64,000 nucleotides of DNA from Mitsuaria sp. 7. Lineage in GTDB: Bacteria > Pseudomonadota > Gammaproteobacteria > Burkholderiales > Burkholderiaceae_C. Where the stretch lies: assembly GCF_001653795.1 (NCBI RefSeq), contig NZ_CP011514.1, positions 3,366,279-3,430,278 on the forward strand, given 5' to 3'. The notes beneath the pieces are model-generated. The model saw only the letters and a program-made list of their open reading frames with translations, did no database searches and was not told where the DNA came from. Of the stretch, positions 17,859 through 25,359 are shown in pieces. Position 1 is the stretch's first letter; each line of letters begins with the position of its first letter. Position numbers and translations under genes: made by a program.

Positions 17859-18587
17859 ATGCATTCGTTCCCGTCCTCGCCCCTGTTGCCCACGTCCAGC
17901 CTCGCCCGATCGGCGATGCGGCTCAGTGTCTGCGCCGCCGTGCTGGTTCTCACCGCCTGCTCGACGATGTACCCGCAGCCGCGCGTGGACATGCAGCCCG
18001 CGCCGGTCGTGAAGATGCCCGAGCCGATCCCGGCCTCCGCCAACAACGGCGCGATCTACCAGAACGCGAACTACCGGCCCCTGTTCGAGGATCACCGCGC
18101 CCGCCTGGTCGGCGACATCGTCACCGTGACCATCACCGAGAAGGTCAGTGCGACGCAGAAGTCGACCAGCGAACTGGACAAGAGCGGCGCCCTCGCCGCG
18201 GGCGTGACCGCGATCCCGGGCATCGCCGCGAATTCCTTCGGCGCCGGCCGCGCCGACGTGGGCGGTTCCTCGTCGAGCAAGAGCACCGGCAAGGGCACGA
18301 ACGAGAACACCAACGACTTCTCCGGCACCATCACCGCCGTCGTCACCGGCGTGCTGCCCAACGGGCACCTGCTGATCTCGGGCGAGAAGCAGGTCGGCGT
18401 CAACGCCAACGTGGACGTGCTGCGCTTCTACGGCCAGGTCGACCCGCAGTCGATCCGCCAGGGGAACATCGTCGCCTCCACGGCGATCGCCAACGTCCGG
18501 GTCGAGCAGCGCGGACGCGGCGCCGTCGCCGACGCACACGGAATTGGCTGGCTATCCCGCTTCTTCTTGAACCTTTCGCCCATTTAA
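17859..18587 (+). CDS. flgH: Flagellar L-ring protein FlgH
   Basis: A 242-residue outer-membrane lipoprotein that forms the L-ring bushing. The signal peptide ends in a lipobox, LTAC, with the lipidated Cys near residue 33. The FlgH core follows: IYQNANYRPLFEDHRARLVGDIVTVTI-type sequence near residue 65, an NDFSGTITAVVTGVLPNGHLLISGEKQ block, and RFYGQVDPQSIRQGN near the end. The ATG at 17859 is chosen because CAGGAG lies seven bases upstream; the TTG six bases earlier is less likely. Confidence 0.94.
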   Translation: MHSFPSSPLLPTSSLARSAMRLSVCAAVLVLTACSTMYPQPRVDMQPAPVVKMPEPIPASANNGAIYQNANYRPLFEDHRARLVGDIVTVTITEKVSATQKSTSELDKSGALAAGVTAIPGIAANSFGAGRADVGGSSSSKSTGKGTNENTNDFSGTITAVVTGVLPNGHLLISGEKQVGVNANVDVLRFYGQVDPQSIRQGNIVASTAIANVRVEQRGRGAVADAHGIGWLSRFFLNLSPI

Positions 18588-18600
18588 GTTTCCCCACAAT

Positions 18601-18630
18601 CGGTCACACGAGTCTGCAACCGTGTGACCG
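18601..18630 (+). promoter_or_regulatory. Perfect 10-bp inverted repeat over the flgI start
   Basis: CGGTCACACG and CGTGTGACCG are exact reverse complements separated by 10 bases. The right arm contains the GTG 18624 start codon of flgI and ends two bases before the alternative ATG 18633. In mRNA this would form a stable hairpin covering the initiation region. No T-run follows, so it is not a classical terminator. Confidence 0.6.
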
Positions 18631-19778
18631 AGATGTACCCCACCACCTTCCCCCGCTTCTTCTCCCGCTCCCCTCGCCTGCTGGCCTCCGGCCTGCTCGC
18701 GCTGATGGCCCTGCTCGCGATCGCGACACCGGCCGAGGCGACGCGCATCAAGGAAGTCGCCGCGGTGCAGGGCGTCCGTTCCAACCCCTTGACCGGCTAC
18801 GGCCTGGTCGTGGGCCTGGACGGCACCGGTGACCAGACCACGCAGGCCCCGTTCACGGGCCAGAGCATCACCGCGATGCTGCAGCAGTTCGGCGTGCTGC
18901 TCCCGCCGGGCGTGACCATGCAGCCGCGCAACGTCGCGGCGGTGATGATCACCACCTCCCTCCCCCCCTTCGCGCAACCCGGCCAGCCGCTGGACGTCGT
19001 CGTCTCGTCGATGGGCAATTCCAAGAGCCTGCGCGGCGGCACGCTGATCGCCACGCCGCTGCGCGGCGCCGACGGCCAGGTCTACGCGATCGCCCAGGGC
19101 AACCTGATCGTCGGCGGCGCCGGCGCGTCCGCGGGCGGCTCCAAGGTCCAGATCAACCACCTCAGCGCCGGCCGCATCCCCGGCGGCGCGCTGGTCGAGC
19201 GCAGCGTGCCCACGCCGCTGCAGCAGAACGAGTGGCTGCAGCTGGACCTGACCTCCTCCGACTTCGGCACCGCGCGTGCCGTCGCCAAGGCCATCAACAA
19301 GTCCAAGGGCGAAGGCACGGCCATGGCGCTGGACGGCCGCGTCGTGAAGGTCCGCGCGCCGCTGGCGCCGGATGCCCGCGTCGCCTTCCTGGCCGACATG
19401 GAGAACCTGAGCTTCGACCAGGAGATCCCGTCCGCACGCATCGTCATCAACGCACGCACCGGCTCGGTCGTCATGAACCAGGCCGTCACGCTGCAACCCT
19501 GCGCGGTCGCGCACGGCAACCTCGCGGTGACCATCTCCAGCACGCCGCAGGTCAGCCAGCCCAACGCGCTGTCCGGCGGCCAGACCACGGTCACGCAGAA
19601 GACCGACATCTCGATCAAGCAGGACCCCGGTTCGCTGATCCAGCTGCCGGCCGGCGCGCGCCTGAACGACGTCGTCAAGGCGCTGAACACGCTGGGCGCC
19701 ACGCCGCAGGACCTGCTGGCGATCCTCCAGGCGATGAAGAGCGCCGGCGCGTTGAACGCCGAACTCGAGGTGATCTGA
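18624..19778 (+). CDS. flgI: Flagellar P-ring protein FlgI
   Basis: A 384-residue periplasmic ring protein with an N-terminal signal peptide (hydrophobic residues ~20-35, cleavage around TPAEA). The mature N-terminus shows the family pattern TRIKEVAAVQGVRSNPLTGYGLVVGLDGTGD. The C-terminus ends LNDVVKALNTLGATPQDLLAILQAMKSAGALNAELEVI. FlgI assembles around the rod with help from FlgA. Translation may begin at GTG 18624 or ATG 18633. Both are embedded in or beside a perfect inverted repeat, and no good ribosome-binding site is seen. Confidence 0.95.
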   Translation: MTEMYPTTFPRFFSRSPRLLASGLLALMALLAIATPAEATRIKEVAAVQGVRSNPLTGYGLVVGLDGTGDQTTQAPFTGQSITAMLQQFGVLLPPGVTMQPRNVAAVMITTSLPPFAQPGQPLDVVVSSMGNSKSLRGGTLIATPLRGADGQVYAIAQGNLIVGGAGASAGGSKVQINHLSAGRIPGGALVERSVPTPLQQNEWLQLDLTSSDFGTARAVAKAINKSKGEGTAMALDGRVVKVRAPLAPDARVAFLADMENLSFDQEIPSARIVINARTGSVVMNQAVTLQPCAVAHGNLAVTISSTPQVSQPNALSGGQTTVTQKTDISIKQDPGSLIQLPAGARLNDVVKALNTLGATPQDLLAILQAMKSAGALNAELEVI

Positions 19779-19779
19779 C

Positions 19780-20667
19780 ATGGCCCTCTCCACCCCCCTC
19801 AGCAACGCGCTCGGCATGGGCGTGAACGGTCTGTCCTCGGACACGCGGTCCGTCGAGCAGCTCAAGGGCACCGCGTCGCGCGACCCCAAGGCCGCGGTCA
19901 AGGAGACCGCGCGCCAGTTCGAGGCCCTCTTCATGCAGGAAGTGATGAAGAGCATGCGCCAGGCCACGATGAACAGCGGGATGATGGAGAACTCGGCGAC
20001 CCAGATGGGCGGCGAGATGCTGGACCAGCAGTACGCCGCGAAGATGACCGGCCTGCCCGGCGGCCTGTCGCAGGCCATCGAGCGCCACCTGCAGCGACAG
20101 CTCGGCGTGAAGGACGGCGAGCTGCCGACCGCCAAGGACGCGACCAAGGTCCCGCAGCTGCCGGCGCTGGCCGTCAAGAACGTGCAGCCGCACGTGCAGG
20201 ACTTCATCCTCAAGCACGACGCCGCCGCCAAGTCGGCCCAGGCGGCGACCGGCATCCCCGCGAGCTTCATGATTGCGCAGGCCGCGCACGAGTCCGGCTG
20301 GGGCAAGCGCGAGATCCTGAACAAAGACGGCACGAGCAGCAACAACATCTTCGGCATCAAGGCCGGCGCCAACTGGACCGGCAAGGTCGCCGAGGTGCAG
20401 ACCACCGAGTACATCGACGGCAAGGCCACCAAGGTGACGGCCAAGTTCCGCGCCTACGCCAGCCATGAAGAGGCCTTCAAGGACTACGCCAAGCTGATCG
20501 GCACCAACGACCGCTACCGCGACGTCGTCGCCAAGGCCAACACCGGCAGCGCCGAGGGCTTCGCCAAGGGCCTGCAGAAGGCCGGCTACGCCACCGACCC
20601 CGAATACGCGACCAAGCTGGCGCGCACGATCAACACCACGATGCGCGTGCAGCGCGCGCTGGCCTGA
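19780..20667 (+). CDS. flgJ: Flagellar rod assembly protein/muramidase FlgJ
   Basis: A 295-residue two-domain protein. The N-terminal rod-capping domain (residues ~30-105) contains ARQFEALFMQEVMKSMRQAT. The C-terminal glucosaminidase-type domain starts near residue 140, with the catalytic Glu in AQAAHESGWGKREI and a NNIFGIKAG motif. It opens the peptidoglycan layer for the rod while capping rod growth. The ATG overlaps the end of flgI by close spacing (one base between), indicating coupled translation. Confidence 0.95.
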   Translation: MALSTPLSNALGMGVNGLSSDTRSVEQLKGTASRDPKAAVKETARQFEALFMQEVMKSMRQATMNSGMMENSATQMGGEMLDQQYAAKMTGLPGGLSQAIERHLQRQLGVKDGELPTAKDATKVPQLPALAVKNVQPHVQDFILKHDAAAKSAQAATGIPASFMIAQAAHESGWGKREILNKDGTSSNNIFGIKAGANWTGKVAEVQTTEYIDGKATKVTAKFRAYASHEEAFKDYAKLIGTNDRYRDVVAKANTGSAEGFAKGLQKAGYATDPEYATKLARTINTTMRVQRALA

Positions 20668-20711
20668 TCGCGCACGGCTGAAGACGCCCAGGAAGGACCG
20701 AGGAGCCCGAC

Positions 20712-22688
20712 ATGAGTACCTCTCCGCTGCTGTCGCTCGGCATGCGCGCCATGTACGCCAACCAGGCGGCATTGCAGACCATCGGCCAGAACATCGCCAA
20801 CGCGAACACGCAGGGCTATTCCCGCCAGCAGGTGGTGCTGACCACGCCCGAAGGCCAGTTCACCGGCGCGGGTTATTTCGGCAAGGGCGTCAACGTCGAG
20901 ACGGTGACCCGCTCGCACAACGAGTTCCTGACCCGCGAGGCCGCGGCCGCCAAGTCGCAGGCCTTCGCCGACACGACGATGCAGTCGCAGCTGGCGCAGC
21001 TGGAGAAGCTCTTCCCCACCGGCGACGACAGCATCGGCCAGTCCGCCAACGACTTCCTGAACGCGCTGGTCGACGTGGCCAGCCGCCCGTCCGATCCGTC
21101 GGCGCGCCAGGTCGTGCTCGGCAAGGCGCAGGCGCTGGCCTCGCGCTTCCAGAGCGCCGGCCAGCAGCTCGCCGACCTGCAGTCGGGCGTCGTCAGCGAC
21201 ATGAACGCCGACGTCAAGCAGGTCAATGAACTCGCCAAGCAGATCGCCGCCGCGAACGACCAGATCGCGCGCTCCTCCGGCAACAGCCACACGCCCAACG
21301 ACCTGCTCGACAAGCGCGATCAGCTGATCTCGCAGCTCAGCCAGTACGTGCAGGTCAGCACCGTGCCCAACAGCCGCGACGGCACCACCGGCGTCTTCAT
21401 CGGCGGCGGCCAGGTGCTGGTGCTCGGCGGCCAGGCGCAGGCCCTGTCGGTCACGCCCGATCCCTACGACGGCGCGCGTGCGCAGCTCTCGATCACCGAC
21501 ACCAGCGGCACCCGCGCGCTGGACGACAGCACGCTCACCGGCGGCTCGCTGACGGCGATGCTGCGTTACCAGAACACCCACCTGCAGGATGCCCGCAACC
21601 TGCTCGGCCAGATGGCGACCGCGATCGCGACGCGCGTCAACGAGCAGCAGAGCCTGGGCATCGACCTCAAGGCGCAGGCCGGCGGTCCGCTGTTCACGAT
21701 CTCCCCGCCGACCGTGCTGCCGGCGGCGACCAACCGCGGCGACGCCCGCCTCAGCGCCGCCATCACGGACGGCTCGCTGGTGCCGGGCCTGTCGTTCACG
21801 GTCACGCCGGACCCGACCGGTGCGCCCGACAGCTACCAGATCGCGGTGCGCCCGGGCGGCCAGCCGACGGTCATGAGCAACGACCAGATCAAGGCGGCCT
21901 ACGGCATCAGCCTGTCGATGACCGGCACGATGCGGCAGGGCGACAGCTTCCTGCTCGAGCCCGTGGCCAACGCGGCGGGCAGCTTCAAGCGTGCGCTGGA
22001 CGATCCGGCGGGCCTGGCCGCGGCGTCGCCCATCATCGGCACGACCGACATCAACAACAAGGGCACCGCCACCGTCGACACGCTCTACGCGATCAACGAG
22101 AAGTTCGACAAGAGCAAGCAGCCCGCGACGGTCGAATTCGGCGCCGTCAACGCCGACAACAGCATCAACTACACGATCACGCTGTCGGACAACACGCAGG
22201 TCAGCGGCACCTGGAAGGCCGGCGGCAAGATCGGCAACGATCCGGCCAACGGCGTGGACCTCGGATTCGAGCTGAGCCTGAACGGCGTGCCGCGCCAGGG
22301 CGACAAGATCAAGCTGCAGGTCTCGGACGCGGTGGTCTCCACCAACAACGGCAACGCCAAGGCCTTCCTCGCGATGCAGAGCGAGCCCTTCCTGGGCAAG
22401 CAGCTGCAGGTCGACGGCACGCTCTCGCGCGGCCAGACCGTCAACGAGGCCTACGCCGCCGCGATGGCCGACATCGGCTCGCGCGTGCAGGGCGCGGACT
22501 ACCTGGCGCAGGTCTCCACGGCGGTGGCGTCCGACACCGAGCAGACGCGTTCCAGCCAGGCCGGCGTCAACCTCGACGAAGAGGCAGCCAAGCTGATGCA
22601 GTTCCAGCAGGGCTACCAAGCCGCCGCCAAGATGCTGCAGGCCGCCCAGAGCCTGTTCGACCAATTGCTGAGCGTGGTCGGCCGCTGA
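20712..22688 (+). CDS. flgK: Flagellar hook-associated protein 1 FlgK
   Basis: A 658-residue hook-filament junction protein. The N-terminal signature LQTIGQNIANANTQGYSRQQV is at about residues 22-42. A long variable central region and the C-terminal helix NLDEEAAKLMQFQQGYQAAAKMLQAAQSLFDQLLSVV complete it. It is exported with the FlgN chaperone. A strong AGGAG site precedes the ATG. It lies between flgJ and flgL. Confidence 0.96.
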   Translation: MSTSPLLSLGMRAMYANQAALQTIGQNIANANTQGYSRQQVVLTTPEGQFTGAGYFGKGVNVETVTRSHNEFLTREAAAAKSQAFADTTMQSQLAQLEKLFPTGDDSIGQSANDFLNALVDVASRPSDPSARQVVLGKAQALASRFQSAGQQLADLQSGVVSDMNADVKQVNELAKQIAAANDQIARSSGNSHTPNDLLDKRDQLISQLSQYVQVSTVPNSRDGTTGVFIGGGQVLVLGGQAQALSVTPDPYDGARAQLSITDTSGTRALDDSTLTGGSLTAMLRYQNTHLQDARNLLGQMATAIATRVNEQQSLGIDLKAQAGGPLFTISPPTVLPAATNRGDARLSAAITDGSLVPGLSFTVTPDPTGAPDSYQIAVRPGGQPTVMSNDQIKAAYGISLSMTGTMRQGDSFLLEPVANAAGSFKRALDDPAGLAAASPIIGTTDINNKGTATVDTLYAINEKFDKSKQPATVEFGAVNADNSINYTITLSDNTQVSGTWKAGGKIGNDPANGVDLGFELSLNGVPRQGDKIKLQVSDAVVSTNNGNAKAFLAMQSEPFLGKQLQVDGTLSRGQTVNEAYAAAMADIGSRVQGADYLAQVSTAVASDTEQTRSSQAGVNLDEEAAKLMQFQQGYQAAAKMLQAAQSLFDQLLSVVGR

Positions 22689-22735
22689 CGCGTCCGGTCC
22701 ACTGAACTCATCGCCTGACCCTGAAGGACGCAGCC

Positions 22736-23983
22736 ATGCGACTCTCGACCAACAACATGTTCGACACCAGCATCGCGACGCTGCAGCGCCGCCAGCAGGA
22801 GATGCAGGAAGCGCAGCAGCGGCTCACCAGCGGCAAGCGCGTCGAGAAGGCCAGCGACGACCCGACCGGCGCCGCCCGCGCCGAGCGCGCGCGCACCTCG
22901 CTCGGCCAGGTCGACGCCAGCCAGCGCGCGCTGGACGCCAGCCGCAACAGCATGACGCTGGCGGAAAGCGGACTGGGCGACGCGAACGAACTGCTGCAGC
23001 AGATCCGCGAGGCGCTGGTCGCCGCCGGCAACGCCAGCTACAGCGATCCCGAACGGCAGGGCCTCGCGACCAAGGTCCAGGGCCTGCGCGACCAGCTGCT
23101 GTCCATCGCCAACCGCACCGACGGCGCGGGCGGCTACCTGTTCTCCGGCCAGGGCACCTCGGGCACGCCCTTCCTCGACAACCCGGTCCAGCGCGACGCG
23201 TCCGGCGCCCGCATCGGCGGCGGCGTCGGCTTCGAGGGCATCTCCGGCAGCGTCACGACCGGCAACCTCGAGAACTACCCGCTCAGCGTCGACGGCCGCC
23301 AGGCCTGGGAACAGGCGCGCAGCGGCAACGGCACCTTCGAGACCGGCCCCGCGCCCAACGCGCTGACCGGCAAGCCCTCGACCGGCTACATCGACTCCGG
23401 CCGCGTCACCGATCCGGCGCAGATCACCGGCGACAGCTACAGCATCGTCGTCAACGGCACCGCGCCGGCGCAGACCTACACCGTCTTCAACGAAACGCAG
23501 GGCCACGTGCCCGTCGCCAGCGACAACTACGCCGCCGGCCAGACCGTCAAGTTCGACGGCATGGCGATGACGGTGGCGGGCGCGCCGTCCGACGGCGACA
23601 CCTTCACCGTCAAGCCGTCGACCTCCGACCTCAAGCTCTTCGAAGTGCTGGACCGCACCATCGAATCGCTCAAGACGACGGGCCGCACCGGTCCCGAAAT
23701 CACCCAGTCCAACCTGGTGAACCTGCGCGACCTGGACGCGGTCATGGGCAACCTCGCCAACGTGCGCAGCCAGGTGGGCGAACAGATGAACAACCTGGAC
23801 GGCTCCGAGTCCCGGCTGCAGACGCTCAAGGTTTACAACAAGGCCGAGCAGTCTGCCGCAGAGGATCTGGACATGACCCAGGGCATTTCCGACTTCCAGA
23901 ACCAGCAGACGGGCTACGATGCGGCGCTGAAGACCTACTCGATGGTGCAGCGCATGTCGCTGTTCCAGTACATCAACACCTGA
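22736..23983 (+). CDS. flgL: Flagellar hook-associated protein 3 FlgL
   Basis: A 415-residue junction protein of the flagellin superfamily. The N-terminal flagellin-like domain includes MRLSTNNMFDTSIATLQRRQQEMQ and the conserved LTSGKRVEKASDDP near residue 31. The C-terminal helix ends the protein with YDAALKTYSMVQRMSLFQYI. FlgL links FlgK to the filament. It is the last structural gene of the cluster, followed after 13 bp by an HDOD gene. Confidence 0.96.
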   Translation: MRLSTNNMFDTSIATLQRRQQEMQEAQQRLTSGKRVEKASDDPTGAARAERARTSLGQVDASQRALDASRNSMTLAESGLGDANELLQQIREALVAAGNASYSDPERQGLATKVQGLRDQLLSIANRTDGAGGYLFSGQGTSGTPFLDNPVQRDASGARIGGGVGFEGISGSVTTGNLENYPLSVDGRQAWEQARSGNGTFETGPAPNALTGKPSTGYIDSGRVTDPAQITGDSYSIVVNGTAPAQTYTVFNETQGHVPVASDNYAAGQTVKFDGMAMTVAGAPSDGDTFTVKPSTSDLKLFEVLDRTIESLKTTGRTGPEITQSNLVNLRDLDAVMGNLANVRSQVGEQMNNLDGSESRLQTLKVYNKAEQSAAEDLDMTQGISDFQNQQTGYDAALKTYSMVQRMSLFQYINT

Positions 23984-23996
23984 TGCGCCGATCTGC

Positions 23997-25142
23997 ATGA
24001 ACTCGACACACGCCGTGCTGGGCCAAGTGGCCCTGGGGTACGCGCCCCTCGTTTCCAAGTCCTTCGACATCGAGGCGACCCGCGTCACGGTGTTCGCACT
24101 TCGCCCCGAAGGCACGCCTGATGCGGGCGAACTGCTGGCCGCGCTGGCCGAGGCCTTCCCGACCAAGGCCGTGCTGCTGAATGTCGCGCACGAAGGCCTG
24201 CTCAAGGGCTTGCTGGCCGCCGCGCTGCCGGGCAATTTCAAGATTGAAGTCCCCGCCTTCCTGCTGTCCGACGCGGACCTCGCCGCCCAGGCGCAGGCCC
24301 GCGGCGCGCTGCTGAAGGGCCGCTCCGACGCGGCCGGCTTCAAGCAGCTGGTGCTGGACCTGCAGGAACTCGGCGGTGGTCCGCTGCCGGTGGGCAAGTC
24401 GGTGCTGGTTTCGGGCGCCCGCAACGGCGGCGACTTCAAGCAGGCGCTGGATGCCGGCGCTGCCGGCGTGCTGGGCTGGACCGTGCACGGCGAGTTCGAG
24501 GCGCCTGCCGCCCCGGCTGCCCGCAACGACTCGCAGGCCGACCTGCAGGTCATCGTCGAACTGATGTCGCGCGTCGACCAGGGCGAAGACGTCGAGCGCC
24601 TGGAGCAGACGCTCAAGCGTGACCCGAGCCTGGCCTTCAAGCTGCTGCGTTACATGAACTCGGCGGCCTTCGGCCTGTCGGTCGAGGTCTCCTCCTTCCG
24701 TCACGCGATCATGCTGCTGGGTTACGCGCGCCTGCGCCGCTGGCTGGCCCTGCTGCTGGCCACGGCCAGCAAGGATCATGCGATGCGCCCGGTGATGTTC
24801 GGCGCGCTGCGTCGCGGCCTGGTGATGGAAGAGCTGGCCAAGAGCATGACGGACTCCGAAGTCCGCGACGAGATGTTCATCTGCGGCCTCTTCTCGCTGC
24901 TGGACCACATGCTGAAGCAGCCCTTCGAGAAGCTGCTGCAGTCCATCCCGGTGCCCGAGCGCGTGCGCCAGGCGCTGGTCGAGCAGACCGGCCCGTACAA
25001 GGGTTACCTGGACCTGGTGCAGGCCATCGAGAACGAGTCGGTCTTCGACGTCCGTGCCGCGCTCGACACCTTGATGCTGGGCCCGGACGAAGTGAACGGC
25101 GCCGTGCTGCGCGCCCTGAACAAGGCCTCGCAGCTCGAATGA
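23997..25142 (+). CDS. HDOD domain protein, degenerate EAL-HDOD (YuxH-like) type
   Basis: A 381-residue soluble protein. The C-terminal half (from ~residue 185) is a clear HDOD domain: LMSRVDQGEDVERLEQTLKRDPSLAFKLLRYMNSAAFG, then FRHAIMLLGYARLRRWLALLL. The N-terminal half resembles an EAL-like barrel that has lost the EAL catalytic residues. Such proteins usually act in signalling scaffolds around c-di-GMP or chemotaxis. It is placed 13 bp after flgL, before a strong terminator, so it is probably the last gene of the flagellar transcript. Confidence 0.82.
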   Translation: MNSTHAVLGQVALGYAPLVSKSFDIEATRVTVFALRPEGTPDAGELLAALAEAFPTKAVLLNVAHEGLLKGLLAAALPGNFKIEVPAFLLSDADLAAQAQARGALLKGRSDAAGFKQLVLDLQELGGGPLPVGKSVLVSGARNGGDFKQALDAGAAGVLGWTVHGEFEAPAAPAARNDSQADLQVIVELMSRVDQGEDVERLEQTLKRDPSLAFKLLRYMNSAAFGLSVEVSSFRHAIMLLGYARLRRWLALLLATASKDHAMRPVMFGALRRGLVMEELAKSMTDSEVRDEMFICGLFSLLDHMLKQPFEKLLQSIPVPERVRQALVEQTGPYKGYLDLVQAIENESVFDVRAALDTLMLGPDEVNGAVLRALNKASQLE

Positions 25143-25171
25143 GCAACGGGCGTCGAGCCCACTGCAACGAG

Positions 25172-25204
25172 AGGCCTCGCCGGCAACCCCGCGAGGCCTT
25201 TTTC
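25172..25204 (+). terminator. Rho-independent terminator after the flgL-HDOD transcript
   Basis: A 9-bp perfect stem (AGGCCTCGC/GCGAGGCCT) with a 10-base loop is followed immediately by TTTTTC. It lies 29 bp after the HDOD stop and marks the end of the flgB-to-HDOD transcription unit. Confidence 0.9.
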
Positions 25205-25256
25205 ATTGCAGTCCTCGGTAGCAAATCCTCGGAAGTGAGACAGTGGTCGGGGACGG

Positions 25257-25301
25257 CAGGTCGCGGGGTTTTGGCCCTTGCGGCCAAGGCCCTGCGACCT
25301 G
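25257..25301 (+). other. Nested stem-loop in the leader of the HisKA_2 kinase gene
   Basis: An outer 8-bp stem (CAGGTCGC/GCGACCTG), a GGG/CCC stretch and an inner 6-bp stem (TTGGCC/GGCCAA, 5-base loop) stack into one structure. It ends 58 bases before the GTG of the kinase gene. No T-run follows it on either strand. It may be a structured leader or protein-binding site. Confidence 0.4.
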
Positions 25302-25359
25302 GCGGCCAACGCTCAAACCGTTGCAGGTAGGCGCCCCCCACCCGGCATAAACTCCGCCC

